Made by a program: the position numbers and the translations under genes
In this document: positions 53,304 to 61,597 of the stretch, in pieces
Numbering within the stretch: position 1 is the stretch's first letter
Layout: each line of letters opens with the position of its first letter
Assembly: GCF_001458415.1 (NCBI RefSeq)
Contig: NZ_CYSD01000037.1
Coordinates: 436,501-500,500, forward strand
Source of the DNA: Tritonibacter multivorans
GTDB taxonomy: Bacteria; Pseudomonadota; Alphaproteobacteria; Rhodobacterales; Rhodobacteraceae
Length of the DNA stretch: 64,000 nucleotides
Reading direction: 5' to 3'
Notes under the pieces: model-generated
Database searches by the model: none
What the model saw: only the letters and a program-made list of their open reading frames with translations
What the model was told of the DNA's origin: nothing

Positions 53304-53852
53304 TTAGTGCGTGGTGAATTCCCGGTCATGATCGCGAAACCCCTGATGGCAGCTGATGCAGGCCTGCACCATGGGTGGCAGGGTCTTGCGCAGTCGGATG
53401 ACATTTCGTGTTGCGATCCCACGTGCGGCCTTGTGGGCTGTGACAGCACGGGCTTTGAAATCTTTGGGGTGTTGCCAAATCTCGGGCAGCGCATGGGACT
53501 GCAGCCCTTGGCGATTTTTCTTGAATGCCTTGGGAATGGCCTGTGTCGTGTCGATCAGGCTTTTGCGGGCGGCGCGGGCCAGTTTGGGGTCAAAGACGTG
53601 ACGCCCTGCGGCCATATCGCTCAGCAGTTCCATTGCTTCTTTCTGACGGTTCATCAGGGCAATGCGCTGGGCCATTGCCGGGTGCATCTGGCGCGGCTCG
53701 CTGGCGTGGGTGCCATTGGACGCGGGGACAAAGAGAGTGGCCAACAACAGCAGCGGCAGGATTGATCGAATCGCAAAATAAGAACATAAAGAGAACAAAC
53801 TGCCCTCTCTGCTCTTGCTGCTCTTCTTGTCCCGGTCGATCTGATGGTCCAT
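53304..53852 (-). CDS. Cytochrome c'-like protein, exported
   Basis: A 182-aa single-heme cytochrome with CISCHQGFR (heme site at residues 165-169) near the C-terminus and a mostly helical body, as in cytochromes c'/c-556. The hydrophobic segment (about 27-46, ending THA) is a signal peptide. The start is uncertain: the ATG at 53852 gives a 26-residue hydrophilic extension and overlaps imuB by 9 nt, while the TTG at 53798 would give a shorter, normal signal peptide but lies on the LexA box. Possible roles are NO or O2 binding or small-scale electron transfer. Confidence 0.75.
   Translation of the reverse strand: MDHQIDRDKKSSKSREGSLFSLCSYFAIRSILPLLLLATLFVPASNGTHASEPRQMHPAMAQRIALMNRQKEAMELLSDMAAGRHVFDPKLARAARKSLIDTTQAIPKAFKKNRQGLQSHALPEIWQHPKDFKARAVTAHKAARGIATRNVIRLRKTLPPMVQACISCHQGFRDHDREFTTH
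53782..53796. promoter_or_regulatory. LexA (SOS) box of imuB
   Basis: GAACATAAAGAGAAC is an exact match to the alphaproteobacterial LexA operator GAAC-N7-GAAC. It ends 47 nt before the imuB ATG, the right distance for promoter repression, and lies within or at the start of the divergent cytochrome c' gene. Confidence 0.8.
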
Positions 53853-55511
53853 CGCCGTATCCTTTCCCTCTGGTTCCCGCATCTTGGGGCCGACCGCATC
53901 CTCCGTGGAGCGCGCGGCCATATTGACGCGCCATTGGCCGTCGTGGCCGAAGTGTCCAATGCACAGGTTATTTGTGCGTTAAGCCCGGCGGCAGAAACGG
54001 AAGGTCTGTATGTCGGCCAGCCTTTGCGCGATGCCCATGCCCTGTGTTCACACCTGCTGACACGTCCGCAGGACAAGTTGGCCGAGGCCCGGTTTCTGGC
54101 GGCATTGCAGCGCTGGGCAGGTAAGTTTTCGCCTTGGGTTGCGGTGGCTGATCCGGACGGTCTGACGGTGGATCTGACGGGGTGTGCGCATCTTTTTGGT
54201 GGCGAGTCCGAGTTGATCCTGCAGGTTGAACGCGATTGCGCTGAGATGGGGTTATCCGTGCGGCTGGGGCTTGCGGATACGCTGGGGGCGGCCTGGGCTT
54301 TGGCGCGCTATGGCGGGGCCGAAGTGGGGTCGGACCGCACAGGTGACGCCATCGACCAAGAGGCCCGCGCCACGCGGTCCCGCGCGCATCCGCGCAAAAA
54401 GGGCAAAACCCGTCACTGGACCCGCGGCGGCACCGCACCTGAGGTCGCGGTTCATGGTGGCGCGGGGCGGATTATCCCGGCCGGTCAGGCCTATAGCGCG
54501 CTCAGCCCCTTGCCTGTTGCGGCGCTTCGGTTGGAGGCAGGCATCGTGGCGCAGCTGAACCGGCTGGGGCTGCGGCAGATTGGGGATCTGCTGGGGCAGC
54601 CGCGCGCCAGTCTCGCCCGGCGCTTTGGGCGTGGTCTTGTTGATCGGTTGGATCAGGCGATGGGCTCAGCACCGGAGCCGATTTCCCCCGCCCGTGCTCC
54701 GGATCATTTCGCCGTGCGCATGGGATTTCCCGACCCGATTGGGCTGATCGAGGATCTGATGGCGGGAGTGGACCGGATGTTGCCCCGGCTCTGTGCACGG
54801 CTTGAAGCACGCGGCAAGGGCGTGCGGCTTTTGCGGCTGGAGGCGCATCGCGCGGATCAGGAAACCGAGGTGCTGACACTGGGGCTGGCCCGTGCCACAC
54901 GCGACCCCGCCCGCATCCGCCCGCTTCTGGAGATGAAACTGGATCAGATCGATGCCGGATTTGGCATCGACATGCTGCGCCTAGAGGGGCTGCAGGTCGA
55001 AGCGCTGCATGATCGCGCGCCCGCCGGCCATGCGGATGCGCGCCGGGCCGCCCGCACCCGCCAGGAAGACGGCACAGCGCTCGAAGATCTGATGGGGCGG
55101 CTGGGCGCACGGGTGGGGCTGGAAAACCTCACCCGCCTGCATCCAGCCGACAGCCATATTCCTGAAAAGACGTCCAAAACTCTTGCCGCAGCGTGGTCAG
55201 AACCTGCGCAGGACTGGCCCACGCCGCCGCGTCCCCGCCCGCTGCTGCTGTGGCCCCCCGAGCTGGTCATGGCACCCGATGTGCCGCGTCTGGACGGTAC
55301 ATTTCGGTGGCGTGGGCGGGACTGGCAGCTGGCCGGTGCCACAGGTCCAGAACGGATCGCGCCGGAATGGTGGCTGGATGACCCCAACTGGCGCAGCGGG
55401 GTGCGGGATTACTGGTGTGTCGTGACCACCTGCGGCGCGCGGCTGTGGCTGTACTTTGCGCATGGGGGCACGATGTCGAGGGGATGGTTTTGTCAGGGCA
55501 GCTTTGCATGA
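53844..55511 (+). CDS. imuB: Y-family polymerase-like protein ImuB
   Basis: A 555-aa catalytically inactive Y-family polymerase that recruits DnaE2 (ImuC) to the clamp in SOS mutagenesis. Marks are RILSLWFPHLGADRI at the start, WVAVADPDGLTVDLTGCAHLFGGE (active-site acidic residues of true Y polymerases absent), and helix-hairpin-helix-like LNRLGLRQIGDLLGQPRASLARRFG. The partner DnaE2 is 25 kb away in this window, whereas they are usually adjacent with imuA; imuA is not in the window. An exact LexA box lies upstream. Confidence 0.9.
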   Translation: MVHRRILSLWFPHLGADRILRGARGHIDAPLAVVAEVSNAQVICALSPAAETEGLYVGQPLRDAHALCSHLLTRPQDKLAEARFLAALQRWAGKFSPWVAVADPDGLTVDLTGCAHLFGGESELILQVERDCAEMGLSVRLGLADTLGAAWALARYGGAEVGSDRTGDAIDQEARATRSRAHPRKKGKTRHWTRGGTAPEVAVHGGAGRIIPAGQAYSALSPLPVAALRLEAGIVAQLNRLGLRQIGDLLGQPRASLARRFGRGLVDRLDQAMGSAPEPISPARAPDHFAVRMGFPDPIGLIEDLMAGVDRMLPRLCARLEARGKGVRLLRLEAHRADQETEVLTLGLARATRDPARIRPLLEMKLDQIDAGFGIDMLRLEGLQVEALHDRAPAGHADARRAARTRQEDGTALEDLMGRLGARVGLENLTRLHPADSHIPEKTSKTLAAAWSEPAQDWPTPPRPRPLLLWPPELVMAPDVPRLDGTFRWRGRDWQLAGATGPERIAPEWWLDDPNWRSGVRDYWCVVTTCGARLWLYFAHGGTMSRGWFCQGSFA

Positions 55512-55577
55512 AACGCTTCGATGGTGGGCGAAGTGATTTCCTTGGGCAGATGTGCCTGCTGCGGCTAAGCTGAGGGC

Positions 55578-56279
55578 ATGGTAACCCCACGTTTCGATAT
55601 CATTGGTCAGGCTCTTGGTGATGCCAGCCGGACCCGTATGCTTTGCGAGTTGATGGAGGGGCGGGCCTTCACCAACAAGGAACTGGCCAGCGCCGCCAGC
55701 GTGACCCCGCAAACCGCCACGGCGCATTTGCGCATGCTGCAGGATGCAGGCCTTGTGGTGTCAGAAAAACGCGGCCGCTGTGTGTTTCACCGGCTTGCAG
55801 GCCCCGAGGTTGCACAGGCGCTTGAACAGCTGGCGGCCTTGGCGCCCCGTGACAGTCTGCACCGCGCGCAGAAACGCAAAGCGGGCGGGCTGGCGCAGTT
55901 GCGCAGCTGTTATGACCATCTTGCCGGGCCATTGGCGGTGGCCATGACGGAGAGCTTGCAAGTGCGCGGGCTGTTGCGGCGTGACGGCGGCCGCTTTGTT
56001 GCCCAAGACAGCGCGGTCTGGGCCGGGCTTGGCGTGACGCTTGCGCCAGACAAAGGCGCGCGCCCCTTTGCCCGTCCCTGCATGGACTGGACCGAACGAC
56101 GCGATCACATTGCAGGCCCCATGGGGACACAGATCCTCAACCACGGGTTAGAGGCAGGTTGGCTGCGCCGCGCTGGGCAAAATCGAGAGCTGCTGCTGAC
56201 CACGCCGGGGGCGCGGGCGTTCCACCAGATGCTGGGGCTGCCGGTGGCCGATCTGCCACATGTGACGCAAGAGGCTTGA
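55578..56279 (+). CDS. ArsR-type winged-helix transcriptional regulator
   Basis: A 233-aa regulator. The N-terminal 90 residues are an ArsR-type winged helix (IIGQALGDASRTRMLCELMEGRAFTNKELASAASVTPQTATAHLRMLQDAGLV in part). The longer C-terminal half has no metal-site Cys pair of classical ArsR and may bind a ligand. Target genes are unknown. The DUF2794 gene follows on the same strand after 32 nt. Confidence 0.88.
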   Translation: MVTPRFDIIGQALGDASRTRMLCELMEGRAFTNKELASAASVTPQTATAHLRMLQDAGLVVSEKRGRCVFHRLAGPEVAQALEQLAALAPRDSLHRAQKRKAGGLAQLRSCYDHLAGPLAVAMTESLQVRGLLRRDGGRFVAQDSAVWAGLGVTLAPDKGARPFARPCMDWTERRDHIAGPMGTQILNHGLEAGWLRRAGQNRELLLTTPGARAFHQMLGLPVADLPHVTQEA

Positions 56280-56311
56280 TTTGCAGCGCAAGAGCGACGA
56301 CCCTTGGGGGC

Positions 56312-56656
56312 ATGAGCTACCAACCCATTGAACCTTTTCCCCGTCAGACCTTTCCGACACAGGTGCATTTCGACCGGAGCGAACTGTCGGTGATCATGTC
56401 CCTTTATGGCCGCATGGTCGCTGCCGGAGAGTGGCGGGACTATGGCATGTCATCGCTGCGAGAACTGGCGGTTTTTGCCGTGTTTCGGCGCACCGCTGAA
56501 CATCCGCTGTACCGGATCGAGAAACGCCCGAAACTGCGCCACAAACAGGGGCAATACGCTGTTGTCGGCACGGATGGTCAGATCCTGAAACGTGGCAAGG
56601 ACCTCAAAGCGGTGCTGCGCGTCCTGGAACGCAAGCTGATCCGGTCAGTCGAATAA
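56312..56656 (+). CDS. DUF2794 domain protein
   Basis: A 114-aa protein typical of alphaproteobacteria: TQVHFDRSELSVIMSLYGRMVAAGEWRDYGMSSL, then VFRRTAEHPLYRIEKRPKLRHKQGQYAVVG. Cytoplasmic, function unknown. The ATG at 56312 was chosen because the conserved start MSYQPIEPFPRQTF follows it; the frame is open upstream through the ArsR gene end. Its stop lies 12 nt inside the convergent NlpC/P60 gene. Confidence 0.9.
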   Translation: MSYQPIEPFPRQTFPTQVHFDRSELSVIMSLYGRMVAAGEWRDYGMSSLRELAVFAVFRRTAEHPLYRIEKRPKLRHKQGQYAVVGTDGQILKRGKDLKAVLRVLERKLIRSVE

Positions 56657-57385
56657 CCGCTTATGGGCCGTCACCGGCCCGTCGCCCTGTTCCGCGATCC
56701 GTGTGATCGCTGCGTCGAGGGGTTCCAGGGCCACGGCCATGGCATGCACATTGGCATGAAGCAGCGTGTCCGGGTCCCGCACCCAGGCCACATGGCCTTT
56801 CCAGAACAAAAGATCGCCGCGCTGATAGGCGCTGCCCTCGGGCAGGCGGGTGCCAAGAGCGCGCTCTTGCGGGCCGCTGTCGCCGGGGCAGGGCAGACCA
56901 CAGGCAAGGCACGCCACCTGCACCAGTCCCGAGCAATCGATACCAAAGCGGCTGTTGCCGCCCCAGAGATACGGCGTGCCGATCAGCGTCTCTGCAACAG
57001 CGACGGGGTCTGCAAGGGGATCGCCGATCGCGCGCAGATGTGCCTTGGGGACATACCCCTGATCGGTTTTGGCAAATCTATCGCCTGTGCTCTGCACCCG
57101 CAGCTGCGTGCCAAATGAAAAACTGGCGCGGTCTGGGGATTTAAAATCCTCGGCCTCGTAGGCATGTGTCGCAGGTGCACTGACCCAATGGGTTGCCCGC
57201 GCAGTGTCCCGCACAGCATCCGAGGGCAGAAAACCGCGATAGCCGTCCTTTGCAGCCGCCACCTCGACCCACCCTTCGGTGCGCGCCAACACAGTGACGT
57301 CATCTCCGAACAACAGCTGTCGGTCACGCGGCCCATTGGGGGTGCGCAGCAGGTCGACAACGGGATGTGCGATAGACAGGCTCAC
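56645..57385 (-). CDS. C40 (NlpC/P60) cell-wall peptidase
   Basis: A 246-aa protein: SH3-like region (about 1-120) followed by an NlpC/P60 domain with the nucleophile Cys in RFGIDCSGLVQVACLACGLPCPGDS and a His in FWKGHVAWVRD. Such enzymes cut peptidoglycan stem peptides (gamma-D-glutamyl-meso-diaminopimelate bonds) and often recycle murein. No signal peptide is evident. The GTG start at 57385 overlaps the aminopeptidase stop as GTGA; a longer frame exists but runs into that gene. It is thus translationally coupled to pepA, and both may process murein or cytosolic peptides. Confidence 0.85.
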   Translation of the reverse strand: MSLSIAHPVVDLLRTPNGPRDRQLLFGDDVTVLARTEGWVEVAAAKDGYRGFLPSDAVRDTARATHWVSAPATHAYEAEDFKSPDRASFSFGTQLRVQSTGDRFAKTDQGYVPKAHLRAIGDPLADPVAVAETLIGTPYLWGGNSRFGIDCSGLVQVACLACGLPCPGDSGPQERALGTRLPEGSAYQRGDLLFWKGHVAWVRDPDTLLHANVHAMAVALEPLDAAITRIAEQGDGPVTAHKRLFD

Positions 57386-58779
57386 AGGTTCAGCATGTCT
57401 GGCAGGGCCGCAAACAGCGCGCGGGTGCCTTGGCCAACACCGCCTTTCCGGCGGGCGGGCTGGTTGGACTGGCACCAGCCGTAGATATCGAAATGCATAT
57501 AGCGCGCCTCATCCGTGAAGCGGCGCAGGAACAGCGCGGCAGTGATCGAACCGGCAAACCCGCCCGACGGTGCATTGTCCAGATCCGCAATGCTGGGTTC
57601 AATCTGTGCTTCGTATGGGGCGTGGAAGGGCATGCGCCAGACCGGATCAGCCATCTCTGTCGCCGATTTGGACAGGGCCGCGGCATCGCCTTCGTCATCG
57701 GTGTAGAACGGCGCAAGGTCGGCGCCCACCGCAACACGGGCCGCACCCGTAAGCGTTGCCATTGAAATCAGCAGATCCGGCTTATCCTCTGTCGCCAGTG
57801 CAAGCGCGTCTGCCAGCACCAAGCGCCCTTCGGCGTCGGTGTTGTTGACCTCAACCGTCAGCCCCTTGCGCGAGGTCAGGACATCGCCGGGGCGGAACGC
57901 GGGGCCAGAGACAGCATTTTCAGCCGCCGGGATCAGAACGCGCAGGCGCAGCGGCAGTTTCGCGGTCATGATCATCGACGCCAGCCCCAAAACATTGGCC
58001 GCGCCGCCCATGTCTTTCTTCATCAACCCCATGCTGCCGCCGGGCTTGAGGTTCAGGCCCCCGGTGTCAAAACAGACGCCCTTGCCGACCAGCGTCAGGG
58101 TCGGGCCAGAGCTGCCCCACAGCATCTCGACCAGACGTGGGGCACGGTTTCCGTCACCGGCGGCGCGTCCCACAGTATGGATCAGCGGGAAGTTCTGGGT
58201 CAGCAGGTCTTCACCGGTGATCGTCTTGACCGTCGCCCCATGGGTTTCCCCCAAGGTTTCAACGGCCTGCTGCAGCGCGCCAGGCCCCATGTCTTCGGCA
58301 GGGGTGTTGATCAGGTCGCGGGTCAGCCACTCTGCGGCGGCGAGAGCTTCGACAGTCGCGACCTCGATCCCGTTTGGGGCCACCAGCTGCGCACCAGAGG
58401 GCGTGCAGGATTTGTAGCGATCAAAGCGATATTGGCTCATCAACCAGCCGAAAGCTTCGGTTTCGAGGTCAAACCCTTCGGGCAGCGTGTCGGTCAGGGC
58501 GTAAGTGCCCGCAGGCAACTTTTCAGCCGCAGCCGCTAGGGCAAACCGCTGGCGTTTGCGTTGTGCGGCGGTGCCAAATCCAACCAGCGCCCGTTCAATA
58601 TGACCTTCGGTGTTGGCGATGGTCAGGCATTGCCCCCAGCCGCCCGTGAACCCCTGCACTTGCGCCCAGTTGCGCACAGCCTCAGGTTGGCCGACGAGAA
58701 ATTCTTCGCAGTGATCGGCAGAGACCACATGAACCGCAATGGCCTGATCTGAGGGCAGGGCGAAGGAAGGCGTCGGCAT
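57382..58779 (-). CDS. pepA: Leucyl aminopeptidase family protein (M17)
   Basis: A 465-aa di-zinc aminopeptidase releasing N-terminal residues from peptides. The M17 signature NNTDAEGRLVLADAL is present, as are LVGKGVCFDTGGLNLKPGGSMGLMKKDMGGAANVLG and the DVLTSRKGLTVEV block. The ATG at 58779 (GGAG about 11 nt upstream) starts MPTPSFALPSDQ; the open frame further up lacks a ribosome site. It is coupled to the NlpC/P60 gene. The symbol follows family usage and may not reflect orthology to E. coli PepA. Confidence 0.92.
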   Translation of the reverse strand: MPTPSFALPSDQAIAVHVVSADHCEEFLVGQPEAVRNWAQVQGFTGGWGQCLTIANTEGHIERALVGFGTAAQRKRQRFALAAAAEKLPAGTYALTDTLPEGFDLETEAFGWLMSQYRFDRYKSCTPSGAQLVAPNGIEVATVEALAAAEWLTRDLINTPAEDMGPGALQQAVETLGETHGATVKTITGEDLLTQNFPLIHTVGRAAGDGNRAPRLVEMLWGSSGPTLTLVGKGVCFDTGGLNLKPGGSMGLMKKDMGGAANVLGLASMIMTAKLPLRLRVLIPAAENAVSGPAFRPGDVLTSRKGLTVEVNNTDAEGRLVLADALALATEDKPDLLISMATLTGAARVAVGADLAPFYTDDEGDAAALSKSATEMADPVWRMPFHAPYEAQIEPSIADLDNAPSGGFAGSITAALFLRRFTDEARYMHFDIYGWCQSNQPARRKGGVGQGTRALFAALPDMLNL

Positions 58780-58911
58780 GGAGGATACTCCGATCAAAGG
58801 GCGTAAGGGTTCTTTTGCCCACAGAGTATCCGCCATAGCTGCAGCCGCAAGCCCCAGCGGGCCTCAAAGCTGTGTGAAAATCATGTTCACTGCTAGCTAA
58901 GCATATGTTTT

Positions 58912-58953
58912 CAAAACAGCTGTGCCCAGGTCGCTAAAAGCGCCCGGGCACAG
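58912..58953 (-). terminator. Terminator-like hairpin downstream of the small helical protein gene
   Basis: CTGTGCCC and GGGCACAG form an 8-bp stem with further pairing inside; on the minus strand it runs into CTGTTTTG. It follows the minus-strand gene ending at 58975. Confidence 0.55.
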
Positions 58954-58974
58954 ATCCAGTCTGGACGAAGTGGA

Positions 58975-59358
58975 TTAGACCGACAGGTCTTGCTGTTCCC
59001 AGACGGCGGTCAGAGACCGCTCCCCCACGCGGATCAGACGGAACAGCGTTGCCGCTGTGGCCGGATGGTCGCTTGCGTCGATCGCGACGGTCACGTCGCG
59101 TGCAATGCTGGCCATATCGGTCAGACCGATCTGCTCTGAGATCGCGATCAACGACCGCGCGCTTTTGCGGAGTTTCTCCACATCGTTTTGTCGCCAAAGA
59201 CGTTCACAATGCGTCAGACGCACGGCAAGCTCTTCAATGGCGCGACAGACAACGTCCTCTGCGCTGACTTCGCCCAGCTGTCGGTAGAGTTCCGAAAGCT
59301 TTTGCGAGTCCAGATGGACGTTTTCCCTATGATTGACTGTAAGAATATTAGCCACCAC
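58975..59358 (-). CDS. Small helical protein, possibly Hpt-like
   Basis: A 127-aa protein without signal peptide, predicted mostly helical (residues 14-65 and 70-115). It has no clear phospho-accepting His in an Hpt consensus; His50 in RLTHCERLW is the only candidate. The helical pattern and length make an Hpt-like or antisigma-type adaptor possible, but this is a guess. The gene is minus strand and divergent from carbonic anhydrase. Function unknown. Confidence 0.55.
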   Translation of the reverse strand: MVANILTVNHRENVHLDSQKLSELYRQLGEVSAEDVVCRAIEELAVRLTHCERLWRQNDVEKLRKSARSLIAISEQIGLTDMASIARDVTVAIDASDHPATAATLFRLIRVGERSLTAVWEQQDLSV

Positions 59359-59513
59359 GATTCACCCCGTATTCGGTATGCCCCCACGGCACGGAACCAA
59401 TCTGACGTTGAACGGTTGTCAAAAGGTTGCTGACGGATCTTGATATCTGTCGAATTTGGTAACAATTGCGGCAAAGAGGGGCGCACCGCGCGTTTGCAAG
59501 GAAAGACGAAAAC

Positions 59514-60164
59514 ATGAATCATGCCAAACCTTTGCCCGGATATCTGGTCACGCGCTATCAAGGGTGGAAAGCCACCGGTTATGCAGAAAACCAACATTGG
59601 TATCGCCGCCTTGCCGAAGAAGGACAGCGCCCGCGTGCGATGGTGATTTCCTGCTGTGACAGCCGGGTGCATGTGACCTCGATCTTTGGCGCTGATCAGG
59701 GCGAATTTTTTATTCATCGAAATATCGCCAACCTGGTTCCCCCCTATGCGCCTGATGGGGATCATCACGGGACCTCTGCCGCAATCGAATACGCGGTGAC
59801 AGCTTTGAAAGTGTCGCATCTTATTGTGCTGGGGCATTCCCAATGTGGTGGTGTGCAGGGCTGTATTGACATGGCCAAGGGCAATGCCCCGCATCTGGAA
59901 GCAAAGACCAGCTTTGTTGGTCGATGGATGGAGATCCTGAAGCCAAAGTTTGAGCAGGTGGCTGACATCCAAGATCCCGTCGAACAAGCCCGCCGTTTCG
60001 AACGCCAAGCTGTTGTTGCTTCATTAGAAAATCTGATGACCTTCCCGTTTATTGACAGCGCGGTACAGGCCCGAGAGCTGAGTTTGCATGGGCTGTGGAC
60101 CGATATTGGCGAAGGCGATCTGGAGTATTATGACGCGGTGCAGGACAGGTTCCTCGCGGTCTGA
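59514..60164 (+). CDS. can: Beta-class carbonic anhydrase
   Basis: A 216-aa zinc enzyme hydrating CO2 to bicarbonate. The zinc and catalytic residues are visible: Cys47, Asp49 and Arg51 in SCCDSRV, and His108 and Cys111 in LGHSQCGGVQGC. HRNIANLVPP (about residues 68-77) also fits. The ATG at 59514 begins the family sequence; the frame is open 16 codons further up with no ribosome site. It supplies bicarbonate for reactions such as acetyl-CoA carboxylase. Confidence 0.95.
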   Translation: MNHAKPLPGYLVTRYQGWKATGYAENQHWYRRLAEEGQRPRAMVISCCDSRVHVTSIFGADQGEFFIHRNIANLVPPYAPDGDHHGTSAAIEYAVTALKVSHLIVLGHSQCGGVQGCIDMAKGNAPHLEAKTSFVGRWMEILKPKFEQVADIQDPVEQARRFERQAVVASLENLMTFPFIDSAVQARELSLHGLWTDIGEGDLEYYDAVQDRFLAV

Positions 60165-60184
60165 TGTCCGGTGGTCCAGGGCAG

Positions 60185-61342
60185 CTATTTGCCTTGCGCC
60201 CGAAGCATCTGTGCAGCCCGTGCGTAGCCACCCGAAGCGCCGTCCACAAAGTGCATATGATCTGCGCGCATGGCCGACGGTACGATGCAGGTCACCATCG
60301 CTTCGTCCTGTGCAAACAGCCCATAGCGCACCAGCCCCGCAGCCCTTGCATCGGCAAGCAACCCTTCGATCTGATCGTGCGTTTCTTGCGGGCAGTCCAA
60401 GGTCAGTTTCAGCCCGTCGTCATACTTGCGGAAATCCGCGTTGGCGGCGATTTCGGCGCGGTAGCTGACGGGGTCAAAATTACCCAGTTTTCGACCGCGC
60501 CAAAACAGCACTGCAACCAGTGCAGTGCCCAGTGTCAGGGTGACTTTTCGTAAAATCGCCGCGGTTTTGCCGCGGCCCAAACGGGCCTCCAGCATCAGGC
60601 CTTTGGGTGGGAATCGGAAACCCGGCCCCTCTTTTGGCAAGGGGTGGCCGCCGCGATCCAGGCCATTGGCCAGTTGCAGAATCGCCTGAGTGACCTCGGC
60701 AACCGCCGCAAAGGGGGCTGTGGGCTCTGGTTTCACGAGCACCGATAGGATCATGTCATTGCGGGCTTTGACCGAATCCCAGCGACACGACAGCCCCGTC
60801 AGATCCGGCGGTGTGCCATCGCTTTGCGTGCTCAGCGTGCGGTCGTTTCCCTTCATCTGGCTTTCCAGCCAATTGAGCCCCCCGCCATCAAACATCGCAT
60901 AGTCGACATCGCGCGACGCGCCAAAGCGTGCCACGCGAACGTCCTGCCCGCTGGCGCGCACATCTGCGACAGGGGCCAAAGTGGCGCGCAGATCAATCGC
61001 AAATTCTTGGGCCACCCAGGCCTGCAGACGGGCCAATTCGCGTGCGGCCAGATCCGCGCAATCCGGCGGCAAGGCGAAACCGGCCCCATCGCCGCCGAAA
61101 ACAAAGGGAAAAGCCCGATCCGGCAACGTATTGCGCAGCGCCGCAATCGCGGCGGCCCCAATCATGTTGACGGTTTTGAACTGCCCCCGATCGATCAGCG
61201 CAGTGGAGTCTACAATGTCGCAACATCCAAGCAGCCAGTCGTCTGGCAATGGGGTGAACGCGTCCTGTTGCAAACCTGAGAACTCTGCAAAAAGCGGCAG
61301 GTCATCGTAGAAGGTATCTGGGTTGGATTGGGTGTCTTTCAT
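60185..61342 (-). CDS. DUF3095 domain protein (nucleotide-cyclase-like fold)
   Basis: A 385-aa protein recognised by LLGCCDIVDSTALIDRGQFKTVNMIGAAAIAALRN and FPFVFGGDGAGFALPP, the two blocks that recall adenylate/guanylate cyclase catalytic domains (DIVxST and GGDGxx). A hydrophobic segment (about 285-300, VTLGTALVAVLFW) follows, so it may be membrane-attached. The ATG at 61342 begins MKDTQSNPDTFYDDL. Cyclase activity is not shown for the family. Divergent from asd. Confidence 0.85.
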   Translation of the reverse strand: MKDTQSNPDTFYDDLPLFAEFSGLQQDAFTPLPDDWLLGCCDIVDSTALIDRGQFKTVNMIGAAAIAALRNTLPDRAFPFVFGGDGAGFALPPDCADLAARELARLQAWVAQEFAIDLRATLAPVADVRASGQDVRVARFGASRDVDYAMFDGGGLNWLESQMKGNDRTLSTQSDGTPPDLTGLSCRWDSVKARNDMILSVLVKPEPTAPFAAVAEVTQAILQLANGLDRGGHPLPKEGPGFRFPPKGLMLEARLGRGKTAAILRKVTLTLGTALVAVLFWRGRKLGNFDPVSYRAEIAANADFRKYDDGLKLTLDCPQETHDQIEGLLADARAAGLVRYGLFAQDEAMVTCIVPSAMRADHMHFVDGASGGYARAAQMLRAQGK

Positions 61343-61597
61343 GGTCTCACAGGGCTTGGGGGCTGCCATGGTCTATGTGGTGCAGAGCGAAAGCAGGGCA
61401 AGTTCAAAGGGAATCACGCTTTCGTTGGATCCAATTTCGCAGGAAATTTCGGAGCCGATAGCGATCAAATTTTGCGGAAATCGACGAAAACACCGGAAAA
61501 CCTCCACCAGCGCTGCAATCGCGGCTTTTCTAAAGGGATGAGGTTCTATATCACACGTCAGCCGGTCACGAGGCCGGATCATAGTTGGAGAAACAAA

